Notes under the pieces: generated by a model
What the model saw: the letters and a program-made list of their open reading frames with translations, nothing else
What the model was told of the DNA's origin: nothing
Database searches by the model: none
Position numbers and translations under genes: made by a program
Shown: in pieces, positions 27,301-36,456 of the stretch
Layout of the letters: each line of letters starts with the position of its first letter
Position numbering within the stretch: the first letter of the stretch is position 1
DNA from: Phanerodontia chrysosporium
Lineage: Eukaryota > Basidiomycota > Agaricomycetes > Polyporales > Phanerochaetaceae
NCBI GenBank assembly: GCA_001910725.1
Contig: MJGA01000019.1
Span: forward strand, 558,001-622,000
Direction of reading: 5' to 3'
DNA length: 64,000 nt

Positions 27301-27889
27301 GAATAACGCATGATATACCTGAGCATCATCGGAACTCTGTACGGAGGAATGAGAGGACGTAGAATGATAAACAAAGGACGCATACCCAATACTTGTTCCG
27401 AGAGTTGACATTTGATAAGACCCGAACAAAGGCTTGTACACGCTTGGGACTCGCTAGGTATACGTCGTCCTCGAGAAAGGGTTTGATATCGTTATGGACT
27501 TGAACTGGGCTCGCCTTCGCGGCAATTGAAGCATCGTGAACGGTGCCACCGACGTCGCAGAAGAAGTCTACCGGCTTCTCGACGTCTCCGTCCTCTTTCT
27601 GAACGCCAGGTTTTCCTCCGGCGGATACCGTCGGGCCTACCGAATGCTTGAAAGAACACTCGAAGGCACGAGAGCACCTGCCGGTGGTCCAGTACGTATC
27701 GCAGACTCCGAAAGGAAGGCCAGCGGCGATGCGCGAGGTCCTGGAAGTGGTGGAGTTGCCACCTCGCCCGGCGCCTCGGCCTCGTGTCGTAGCGCCGCCG
27801 CGAGCGGAGTGGGAGAATCTGCAGTTGTGACCGTAGCTGCACCGTCCCTGCAAGAAGAATTTGCACGTGCCAGAGGATCTCTCAGCCAT
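21356..27889 (-). CDS. NFX1-type zinc-finger RNA helicase, copy B, lacking the RZ finger
   Basis: This is a tandem paralogue of copy A with the same domain order. It starts at 27889 with one more finger than copy A: CCCH CKFFLQGRCSYGHNCRFSH, then a Gly/Arg-rich linker, then CDTYWTTGRCSRAFECSFKH. The P-loop reads SLIQG / PPGTGK (about 25190-25270). Motif Ia is LISYTNHALDHQ. Motif II is a canonical VVVDEAGQVLEAH (about 23950-24020), where copy A has VEEAG. The NF-X1 Cys-rich array lies at 22300-21950 and the RING-like segment (CGHLFTVEYLD ... CPSCAVPV) at 21690-21450. It then stops at 21356 after ALDNLRLDK, so the helical region and RZ finger of copy A (over 400 residues) are missing. The frame is broken near 25889-25892 (GGGG run), 26219-26230 and 26312-26322, each as one missing base would do. 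It could be a decaying copy or an intact gene with consensus errors; the same error type in essential genes favours the latter. Confidence 0.88.
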
Positions 27890-28429
27890 GTCTAGGGGGG
27901 ACAAAAAGTGTCGTTGGAGGGGGTGGGAGCTGAGAAGAGAGGTGGGTGGGTCGAGATACAAGGTTTGAGTGACCTAAATACCCACCTCGTGGTAAGTGTG
28001 TGTTGCTATTTGCACCTCTCTATCTGAGCCCAGGAGGCTGCCGAATAACAAGGCAGGTGTCAGAAAGCCCCAATTGAGGGATTCAAGCTGACTACTGTAG
28101 ACATACGTTAGGACGGCGGGAAGTGATATCTGTCGCACGCACTGCAAATAGAGACCGACCTTCAGGCCTCCCTTCATCGTCACCCCTCCTACGTGGTTTC
28201 AATTGGCATATTTTGAATGCACGCGCTCCTAACTTGGTTGCTAAAGAAAGTCAAAGGCCGCTGGGGACCCGCTGTGAAATACGTGCATGTGAAGGTGATC
28301 AGGCAAGTGTTTGATAAGATTGGCTTGAAGCTTGGATTCTTGAGATCGTGGGGGTGGATCTTATCTGATCATTTCCGAACCAAGCTGCCCGCTTACATGG
28401 TCGGCGCATTCCATGATTCCGTATTGCGA
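27890..28429. promoter_or_regulatory. Upstream region of helicase copy B
   Basis: These 540 bases lie between the copy B start codon and the target duplication of the DNA transposon. They should contain the copy B promoter. Two small open frames have no recognisable features. Nothing else is seen. Confidence 0.4.
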
Positions 28430-28438
28430 TGCACAGCC
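28430..28438. repeat. Left 9-bp target site duplication
   Basis: TGCACAGCC lies immediately outside the left terminal inverted repeat. The identical TGCACAGCC follows the right terminal repeat at 34634-34642. A 9-bp direct repeat exactly abutting both ends is the expected footprint of a cut-and-paste insertion. Confidence 0.9.
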
Positions 28439-28580
28439 CAGACTCCAGCCACCCGCCCGTGGAGGTTGAAAACCAGCGTCCTCCAGCCTGGCGGCTGATG
28501 AGTCATCGTAATTACTCAAACTCAAAGGACGCTGTAACCTCCACGGGCGACTGGCGGCAAATATATGTAAACAGTCCGGC
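28439..28580 (+). repeat. Left terminal inverted repeat, 142 bp
   Basis: It begins CAGACTCCAGCCACCC and ends CAGTCCGGC; the reverse complement of 34492-34633 matches along the whole length. It contains an internal inverted repeat (CGCCCGTGGAGGTT at 28454-28467 against AACCTCCACGGGCG at 28536-28549, with AGCGTCC / GGACGCT inside), an 11-bp palindrome GATGAGTCATC at 28497-28507, and a TATA-like ATATATGTAA near its inner end. Confidence 0.95.
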
Positions 28581-28717
28581 GCTCGTGTCAGCGGTCCTTA
28601 AAAATAAAGAAATGATGCAGAGATCTACGAAAGAAAATGTACGAGATACTCTGCGAATATTGTGTGAGCGCGCGCCCGTAGGAAGCCGGCACGTTCTTTC
28701 CTCCTCGAAGTTCTCTG

Positions 28718-31447
28718 ATGGCACGTCCGAACGCACCAGCTTCCCAGACAGGAAGTTCTTCAGCAACAGCGGCCAAAGATTATCCTACACTGACCGAAGC
28801 TCGCAAGGAGGTGCAGAGGATATTTGGACAGCGGCTATGCAATTGGCAGTACCTGGTGACGAAGGGTATACTAGAGAAGAAATATGTCTTTGCCAGTGCC
28901 GCAACCGGTATGGGCAAGACTCTGGCATTCATGGCGTCCATCGCGTTCCGGCCCGCGGAAACACTTGTGATCGTCGCACCGCTCAACATCCTAGGGAATC
29001 AAATGGAAGCACTTCTCACTGCGGCGGGAATATCAGCAATTTCAATCAACGGAGACACCGCAACGGAAGCAAATTACCAGGTGAGTGTGCTCCGATTCCA
29101 CAGAAGCTGCATCTGAGATGCTCTTCGCAGAATATGCGGAAGGGACGGTTCAGGGTGGTGATCATCAGCCCTGAACAGGCAATGAAGGAGAGGGGCGGCT
29201 TTCAGAAGCTCCTCGAAGACGCAGAGTTCCGCGCTCGGCTCATTGGTATCGTCTTCTCCGAGGCGCACTGCATCAGCCGTTGGGGTAAGTTCAGGGAGGA
29301 ATACATCGACATAAAGCAACTGCGTCACCAGCTACCGGACACACCTTTTGTGTTCATGTCAGCGACACTAACAGCCGCTGCCATCGAGGACATCAAGAAC
29401 CTCTTCGCCCTCCCGTCAGACAGAATCGTCGAGATTCGGCGCCCGAATGACCGGCCGAACGTCTGTGTCGGAATCCGGCAGATAGCTCATCCAGTCGAGA
29501 GCTGTCTCGATTTGGCGTTTCTCGTGCCGCACAAATGGAAGCCCGGGGACAAGCCTCCCGAGAAGTTTGTCGCCTTCTTCAACAGCATCAATGAGACGGT
29601 TACCGCGGGGAAAATGCTAAGAGAGAGGCTACCATATGCGTACCGTGATAAGATTGTGTGGTTCAATTCACATTGCAGTGACGCGTTCAAGGCGGAGCAA
29701 GTCGAGCGTCTCAAACGCGGGGAAGTCTGGGGTCTCTGCACAACAGACTCATTTGGATTGGTAAGAAGCCATGCATCTTCCAATGGCTATCTGCTAATGA
29801 TGCATGAAAGGGGGTCGACTTACCAGATATCATCCTGATTATTCAGTATCGAATATCAGAATTGGACATCGACACGCTATGGCAGCGGATCGGGCGCGCG
29901 GCGAGGAGTCGTTTGCTGCAGGGAACTGCATTAGTGTTTGTCAAGAAGAAATATTTCAATGAAGTCAAAGAGAAGAAGGCGAAAAATAAGGCCGTCCGAG
30001 AAGAGTGGCTAAAGCGGAAGCAGAAAGGCGACACAAACGAGGGCGTACCAGAACCGAAGCGCCAGAAGCAGCCAACAGCGCTGTTCGCGTCACGGGTGGG
30101 GGACCAACGGCTGTAGGCGAAGGTGAAGCCGATGAAGCCAGCGAGCCAGACGACGAAGAGACCACGGACGAGGACGAATCGGACGAGGACGAATCGGACG
30201 AGGAGGAAGCGGACGTACCTCAGGCGAGCCTAGGGCAAGAGCAGCAGGCTGAGCCACTTAGGGAGGGCTTGGATACGCCTTCTGACGAGCGTTCAGACGA
30301 GGGGGAAGTCGATTTGTCGATGCCAGACGCAGAAATCTTGGAGGAGCGTCGTGCGGTTTACCTCAAAGCCGCCCGCGAACAAATGGTGACCAAGCCTAAG
30401 AAGCAGAAGGGGAAAGCACCAGCAAGAGAGCCGGGGCCAGAGTTATTGGACATGGTGAATGCGGGACGACGAGGGCTGCAGTGTCGTCGCGTTCCCGCGA
30501 AGCTGGCGTTCAATAGCGATAAAGCAGGTGGGTGCAGCTTACCAAATTTGGTATAAGAATCACTGCCGCTCACGCACTGCAGAGCCTGACCCTCACGTCT
30601 GCGACCCCTCCTCACCCGCAGGATGCCCACGCTGCGCTTTCCCCTCTCCCCGAATTTGCTGCGACTTGCATCATCCCTCCCATTTCCAGCAAGCCGCCTT
30701 TCAACCAGCCGCCGACGTCACCATAAAGAAACAACCCCGCTGGTCTGGGATGCCCAAAGGATACCGTCGCCCTCAAAACGCCGGTTTACTCATCGCCGCT
30801 CTCAAGACCTGGCAGGACAACAAGACAGCGGAGGTGTTTGGAGCGGATAGTCGGGACCTGATTGGAGGATGTATGGTCTTGCCGGACGAGGTGCTGGACT
30901 GCATCGTTGATGGTGCGTATGGGGGAATCATCGTCTCCGCGCACGACGTTGTCAAGCAGACCAACTGGACTGACTCGCCGCTCTACAGCGATGAGCTTTC
31001 CGAGCTCATTCGCAGACATGATCCCCTAACGCCCAACAATTCAACGTTATCAGCAGCTGGCCGAGGTAAGTCAATCGTTCCCCTTTCTATATCTCAGCCG
31101 CTAATTCCCTGCTTGAACCCCCAGGTCCTGGTGCAAGCCGCTCGAACGCCGAAGGCAAAGCAAAGGCGAAACCCCCGAAGCCGCGGAAGCCTGCCTCTGG
31201 TGCGCCACCTCAAGGCGAAGGGCCACGCCAGCGCTGCGGGCACTGTCGCATGCCTGGTCATAATAGTAAGTCTCACTTAATTTCGTTGCATATCGGGATT
31301 AAATTTCCCCCAGAACGAGGCTGTCCTGTTCTCAAAGCCGGTGCAACGACATCTCAAGACGAGGACGTTACACCAGTACCTGCCCTGCCGGCCGAAAGCT
31401 CGCCTCAGACCCAGCCTCCCCCACGTCAGCACAACCCTCCTTCGTAA
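28718..31447 (+). CDS. RecQ-like superfamily 2 helicase with C-terminal zinc knuckle (transposon-encoded)
   Basis: The exons are 28718-29080, 29131-29760, 29811-30527, 30583-31065, 31125-31265 and 31314-31447. They sum to 2468 nt, and one missing base in the GGGGG run at 30098-30102 restores a 2469-nt ORF (822 aa). Motif I is ATGMGKTLAF, motif III MSATL, and motif VI QRIGRAARS. Motif II reads SEAHCISRWG, with Ser in place of the catalytic Asp of DEAH (codon TCC). After the helicase core come an acidic run (DEETTDEDESDEDESDEEE), a Cys/His-rich segment (CDPSSPAGCPRC) resembling a RecQ zinc region, and a CCHC zinc knuckle (C-x2-C-x4-H-x4-C, CGHCRMPGH...GC) split by the last intron. Its probable role is DNA unwinding during transposition. 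The altered motif II makes activity doubtful. Confidence 0.85.
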
Positions 31448-31614
31448 CCGTTGAACAGCGCAGCTTCACGGCTGCATCTGCGCATACCGAGGCACCACCT
31501 GCAATGGCTACGCACGCGATCTTGGAGATGTCCGCGTTCTTCGAAGGGTCTCCATTTTCGCGTACGCTAAACGGCTCATCCTCGGGTTGGTCCAACGGGT
31601 AATCTACGGTACGT

Positions 31615-34300
31615 TTACATTCCTATCTCGACGTTGAGGTCGTTTAACTCTGGCGCGACCACAGCATCCTCATCTTCATCCTCCGCCGTACCCGCCCCCT
31701 TACTCTTCATCAACGCCATAAACCCCTTATTCATCATGTTCGGAATAGAATAATGACACCTTCTTCCTGGCTGCGCCTTGTGCAGCTGTGTCTTGTCCAT
31801 GTATCTCTGAAGAGCTTGGTAAGTATGGCTCATATTCGGCTCAGTGTGGTGCGTTGATATGTGATTCAAGACGAGATTCTTCTCTAGGTTGACGTGACAG
31901 CTCTTGTAAACCTCGGTGAGTGTCGACTCCTTCATTATGGCTTCTATAGTCCTGTTAGGGCCCTTCTCGACATGGACCGTCTACGCCAAACGTGAGTACA
32001 CCTTATCTACTAGCCGGTCATCTGCTGAATTACCTTGTTGAACTTATTATAGAACTCGACCACCCAGTCTACGCCTCGAAATTTCCCCGCCTTCCCCGTC
32101 GGGTTGATCAACATGCTGTACCGCACGGCACGACTGCACGGGAGACAGGCGCTTAGCGAGCTAGATGCACACGGAGCAGCACAGCGACGTACCTCAAACC
32201 AGGTTCATAGTAGAAATGTACGTTCGTAATGTGCTTGATGATTTCGGCCGCGTACTTATGTTTTCCAGTTGCCTTGAAGATATACGCCCACGGCTCCATG
32301 CACAATTCAACGCGCCCGATATCGCCAGTGTTAATCGCGTACGTGAGTTCCTCATATAGAAGATATATCTGGTTGATGATGAGGCTGTTTTCTAGTTCGA
32401 AGTCTTGGTTTGCAGTATCTTCAAATCTCATTTCCTCAAGGTCTTTCGGCCGCGCGACGTAATTCATTGCCAGGTACTCCGCCAGACTCATGATGTCCGC
32501 GAGCGTGGGTTCTGACTTCGCCCATGCTTCTAGGCTGGTATGGTTAGCATCTCGCTCACAGACGAGCTCCTTCCAGCAGTCCAGCCGACGACAGATGCCA
32601 TCGTGCTGGATCACCTGGTGTGTGCGTCGGAATCCAATCTGTTTGGATGCAATCTTACCCGTCTCCTTGGGCCGTAGGATCCCGATGTGTGCCATCACTG
32701 ACACTGTGTCTCGATGCGACGCAGCCGGCGCGATGAGGATCCGGTGTGTTGCTTCTCCGGAAGCCATCTTCAAGTGAAATAAGCCGAAGACGTATCTCAC
32801 GAATTGAAGGCGGCGGACAGCGGTGCTCTCGAGGCTCCGAACGTTCTGCGCCCCTGCAATCCGTTCACCGGTCCCGAGGTCGCCATGAAAGAGGATCAGA
32901 TACTCCCGCATATCTTCGATAAGCGTGGGATCCTCGACGTCGTCCGGGTCACCAACTCCTGCCTGCTCGAGTAGCTTCTCCAAAGCCTCAATATTCCCAC
33001 TAACGGTCGAGTTCTCCACATCCATGGTTCGTACAGGGATCGTCTTTGTTTGGACAAGGGGAATCTGCTCGATGGTTTCCGGCGACGGTAAGTCCTTCTT
33101 GAATTTCCGGAAGTATTCTGGCCCTGAGTGCACCAGATCATAGACGAACTTAAGCTTGTTGAAGCGGTCGCGCCAATACATTCCGGAGCTGTCTGGTTTC
33201 CGATGGGAAGGGTGCATGCGAGCAAGATTCTTCCAGTCAGGTACAGGTGCTCGGGGCGTGCGGTCATCCGGAAGGGTGTCGTTCAGCCTTGACTCCTTCC
33301 ACATCTTCTCGGAAATCTGTAAGTGCTCCTTTGTTGTCCCTGGTGGCAGTGGAAAGACCAGGCCTGATGTCAGGTGCTTCAGGGACGTGGCTTGAGAGGC
33401 CTCGCGCGTGAATTTCGTGCTCTTCAAGTCGATATCAATATTATCATAGGCCCATCCAGCGGTGAGTGACTGCCCCAGTGTCACAATTGCCTCGTCAACG
33501 TCCGCGGACAGTGACCGGATAGCCTTGTTCGTCGTGTCAATGGCGGTGCTAATACCGAGGCGTGACAGGACGGCGAAAACCTTCTCTGACGTGTTGCTTG
33601 CATGTGCATGTATGCCGATAACACTCTGGAACGCGTTGGACATCTGATTGACAGTTGTCATCAGGATGCTCAAAATGACGGTGATCCTCTGGTACTCTCC
33701 GGTAAGCTTCTGGCACCTCGATAGGCGTCCATTTACTCACAATCCTTCGAATAGCCTCTCGCCTGTCGTCTATCAGCCGCACTTCGGCGCGCTGCCCTCC
33801 GCAGGGCCTGTCCGTGGCACGAGATCCTGATAGGCCAATCCATCCGCTTCGTTCCCCACCGCGGTCTCTGTAACCATGTCTGGTATCCCGCGCTTTCGCT
33901 TCAATTTCGTGTCACCAGCCCTGACAAGGCCTTCCAATAGCCTTACTAGGTTCGGCGCGAGCTGTTGCATGCGGTCGTGCATTTCCCTGAGCTCGAACTC
34001 CTCGATCTGGGCAACAGTTGCAGTGGACGCGCTGAAATGCCACCCAGCGTCGGCGCCTGCAAGAACGAGCAGCTCTTTCTGGTAAATATCGCTTTGCTTC
34101 TCTGCCACCCATGCCGCTGTCTGAGAATATTGATGCAAGCTTGATAGGAGGTCTTCAGCCCGGGCCACTATTTCGGCGCGAAATCGGCCTGCCGGTGTAT
34201 GATGTGCATGGTTCTGGTCGAGAATATGTAGTATGAGGTCAATAAAGGAGTTAATTTTGTAAAGATCAAGTAGATGCTCTAGGTCTTTATAGAGGGACAT
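31615..34300 (-). CDS. DUF6589-family protein, candidate transposase
   Basis: The exons are 34300-33741, 33688-32193, 32133-32034 and 31980-31615. With one missing base near 33783-33790 they give 2523 nt (840 aa). The N-terminal third is helical (MSLYKDLEHLLDLYKIN). The middle and C-terminal parts show what I recognise as DUF6589 features: a PSPETIEQIPLVQTKTIPVRTMD-like strand region, ILFHGDLGTGERI with conserved Asp/Glu, FGLFHLKMA, and the C-terminal GKAGKFRGVDWVVEFYNKF and HHTEPNMSHTY segments. The conserved acidic residues could be part of an RNase H-like (DDE) active site, but I cannot show this. The gene faces the helicase and is transcribed inward from the right terminal repeat. The family assignment is from memory of conserved motifs; the exon structure is read directly. 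Confidence 0.75.
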
Positions 34301-34491
34301 TTTCGAGGGATGCAGTCGCGACTAGTATCTACAGCACGACGGCGTCGTAGACGGCAACGCGCCTCTGATGCGCCGCCGACCGAATTGGGTATATGTTCCC
34401 GAATAAAATACTCAAAATTCACGAGCATCAAACATCAATTGTGCACGGCTGTCGCCGAACGAGCGACCTCAGATATCCATTGCCGAGGGAT

Positions 34492-34633
34492 GCCGGACTG
34501 TTTACATATATTTGCCGCCAGTCGCCCGTGGAGGTTACAGCGTCCTTTGAGTTTGAGTAATTACGATGACTCATCAGCCGCCAGGCTGGAGGACGCTGGT
34601 TTTCAACCTCCACGGGCGGGTGGCTGGAGTCTG
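34492..34633 (-). repeat. Right terminal inverted repeat, 142 bp
   Basis: This is the exact inverted counterpart of 28439-28580, with the same internal hairpin arms, the same GATGAGTCATC palindrome (about 34565-34575) and the same TATA-like sequence. Its inner edge lies 191 bp upstream of the DUF6589 start codon, so each TIR probably supplies the promoter for the gene beside it. Confidence 0.95.
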
Positions 34634-34642
34634 TGCACAGCC
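34634..34642. repeat. Right 9-bp target site duplication
   Basis: TGCACAGCC follows the right terminal repeat directly and matches 28430-28438. Confidence 0.9.
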
Positions 34643-35050
34643 TTGAACAGCTTGGAACTTGAGCTTGAGTTTGAAAGCTTGAAGGCTGATGCAGATGTCC
34701 CGTCTCGTCGGCGGACACACCATTTGCACACGGACCTTTGAAGTTCGCTCGGACATACGCATGCATGAGCGCCGGGTGCAAGCCCCGTTCGCTCGAATAC
34801 CACTCGCGGATCCAACGCATTCAGCGAAATGCTCGCATTGAGTGGGGGCTCGGCACGATTACAGGAGGCGAGCCGCGCTCGCGTACACTACGGCAACACA
34901 CCGAGATCAGGCAGACATTGGTCGCAACAACAGATAGAAGGTGTACATAAATACAAGACGTGGCAGGCAAAAAATGCAGAGAATGAGGAAGCTCCAGTGT
35001 TTTAGAGATGCAATGGGGGTACGCAGACAGGCGCTTTTGGTGATGAGGGT
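34643..35050. other. Intergenic flank right of the transposon
   Basis: These 408 bases lie between the transposon and the stop codon of the next leftward gene. They begin with a loose purine/pyrimidine repeat (CTTGAACAGCTTGGAACTTG ... GCTTGAAGGC). No gene is supported. Confidence 0.4.
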
Positions 35051-36456
35051 TTACTGCGGGACCGCCTCGACATGCTCGACCTCGGGCGACACCGACAGCT
35101 TGCCGAACGCGGCGGTCACCGCAGGCAGAGGCCGCTTCGTCTCCTCCCGCAGGTGGCTCGCTAACGGCGCGGCGGGCGAGAGCGGGGTGTACGGCGTCTG
35201 CGGAGACGTGCTCGACGAGCTCGAGGCCGACGAGCACGACGAGGACGAGGACGGCGGCGCCGACGGGTACGAGGCCGCAGCCGCCGCGCGCGCGATCGCG
35301 GGCTGTTCGTCCAGCGCGTCCGCGTGGCCAGAGGTCGGGAGCACGAGGTCGAACTCCTGCGCGAGCTCGGCGAGGAACGCGTCGTACTTGTCGTCCGGGA
35401 GCGCGTAAGGGTTTTCGCGGATGTATGCGCTGCAGCGTGTCAGCATCGGGTGCGCGGGGAGGGCGGGCAGCGGGACGTACCACATCCGGTGCACCTGGGC
35501 CTCGGCCTCCTGCAGGTACGCCTCTGCCTGCGCCTCGTCCTCGCAGAACGCCAGCCGGCGCAAGAAGCGCACGTACGACGCGCGCGCCCAGAGCTCGACC
35601 TTGGCCGGCAGCCTGCCGCGTCTCCCGCAGATGCCCGAGAGGCGGTTGGCACGGGGCGAGTCGAGCGCGAGACAGGGGCTCAGCGGGGCGCTGTACGCAA
35701 ACGTAGGCGACGCCGGCGTGAGGGTGGGTGAGGTCTTCGGCGAGACGTCGAGGCCCAGGGCGCCGCGAGATGGCGGGGACGGGGAGCTGCCGCGCGAGCG
35801 GGACACGAGCTCGTAGAGGGCGAACGCGCGGGTGAACAAGGCGAGCGCCTCGTCGTCGCGCGCAGAGTGGGACGCGTTGGTGCACGTCGGGAGGCCGTAC
35901 GACGCGTACGCGTGGTGGAACGAGCTTGTGCTGCAGGCGCCGGACTCGAGGAGGCCGAGGGGCGCGGGCGAGCTCGCCTGCGACGCGAGGGCCGGCGCGG
36001 GGGCCGCGAGCGCGGCGGCGAGGTGCAGGAGCGCGGTGACTTCGAGAATGTGCGTCGGGTCGGCCTTGACGGAGGTGGATTCGAGCAGGTGGCGGAGGTA
36101 GGGCTCCGCGGACGAGATCATGGAGGGTTTCGCGCTCTTCAGGGGGAGCAAGGGTCAGTGGCAACACGGGTCCCCGCAGCCCTGAGAGGGGCCGCGGCGG
36201 AAGAAGGGCGAACCTTGAAAAACATGACGAGCTGCCAGTAGCACTTTTCAAGACATGCACCCAGCTTGCTGCTGATCACTTCCGGATCGTCGTCGTCGTC
36301 GTCGATGACGCCGAGGTCGCGCCGCTGGTCGTCGGTGCCGTACTGGACCTCGTGGATGTAGTCTTGGAGGGAGTCGATGGCCTGCTGCTGTTGCGAGGGC
36401 GTCATGGACTCCTCGAACATGGCGCGGAACGACGAGCTGAGGAGGTTGCCTGGCAT
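35051..36456 (-). CDS. Unrecognised protein with acidic N-terminus and Ser/Ala-rich tail
   Basis: Two exons, 36456-36214 and 36136-35051, sum to 1329 nt (442 aa) in an intact frame. The N-terminus (SSSFRAMFEESMTPSQQQQAIDSLQDYI) looks helical. An Asp run (DDDDDDPEV) is followed by ACLEKCYWQLVMFFK. The middle part is Ala/Leu-rich with repeated amphipathic helices (ILEVTALLHLAAALAAPAP, ALFTRAFALYELVSRS), interrupted by a Ser/Pro insert. It then has AYLQEAEAQVHRMWYVPLP and a C-terminal Ser-rich stretch. The helical parts loosely suggest a TPR-like or transcription-factor middle region, but I cannot assign a family. Codon use and GC content match the genuine genes here, so I treat it as a real protein-coding gene. 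Confidence 0.7.

Larger units (their letters stand above)
28439..34633. mobile_element. Complete DNA transposon with RecQ-like helicase and DUF6589 genes
   Basis: This 6195-bp unit is bounded by terminal inverted repeats of 142 bp that I read as identical, and by a 9-bp target duplication. It carries two convergent genes with tail ends 167 bp apart: a RecQ-like helicase (28718-31447, +) and a DUF6589 protein (31615-34300, -). Identical termini and an unchanged target duplication point to a recent insertion. The TSD length and long TIRs would be compatible with Mutator-like elements, but neither protein looks like a MULE transposase. DUF6589 proteins are abundant in Agaricomycetes and have no established function that I know of. 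Taken together, DUF6589 is the obvious transposase candidate, but that is inference. Confidence 0.88.

Noticed and set aside
12791..27889. A biosynthetic or virus-defence gene cluster around the silencing helicases
   Set aside because: The neighbours are unrelated housekeeping genes and transposons; no Argonaute, Dicer or RNA-dependent polymerase gene is in the window.
30528..30582. A second frameshift in the transposon helicase
   Set aside because: A 55-nt GT...AG intron here restores the frame exactly, so no indel is needed.
28430..34642. Helitron, because of the helicase
   Set aside because: Helitrons lack terminal inverted repeats and target duplications and encode a Rep domain; this element has long TIRs, a 9-bp duplication and no Rep motif.
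34821..36260. 479-codon leftward frame overlapping the unrecognised gene
   Set aside because: Pro/Arg-rich in an alternative frame of the same GC-rich exon; the other frame has proper splice sites and a start in exon 1.
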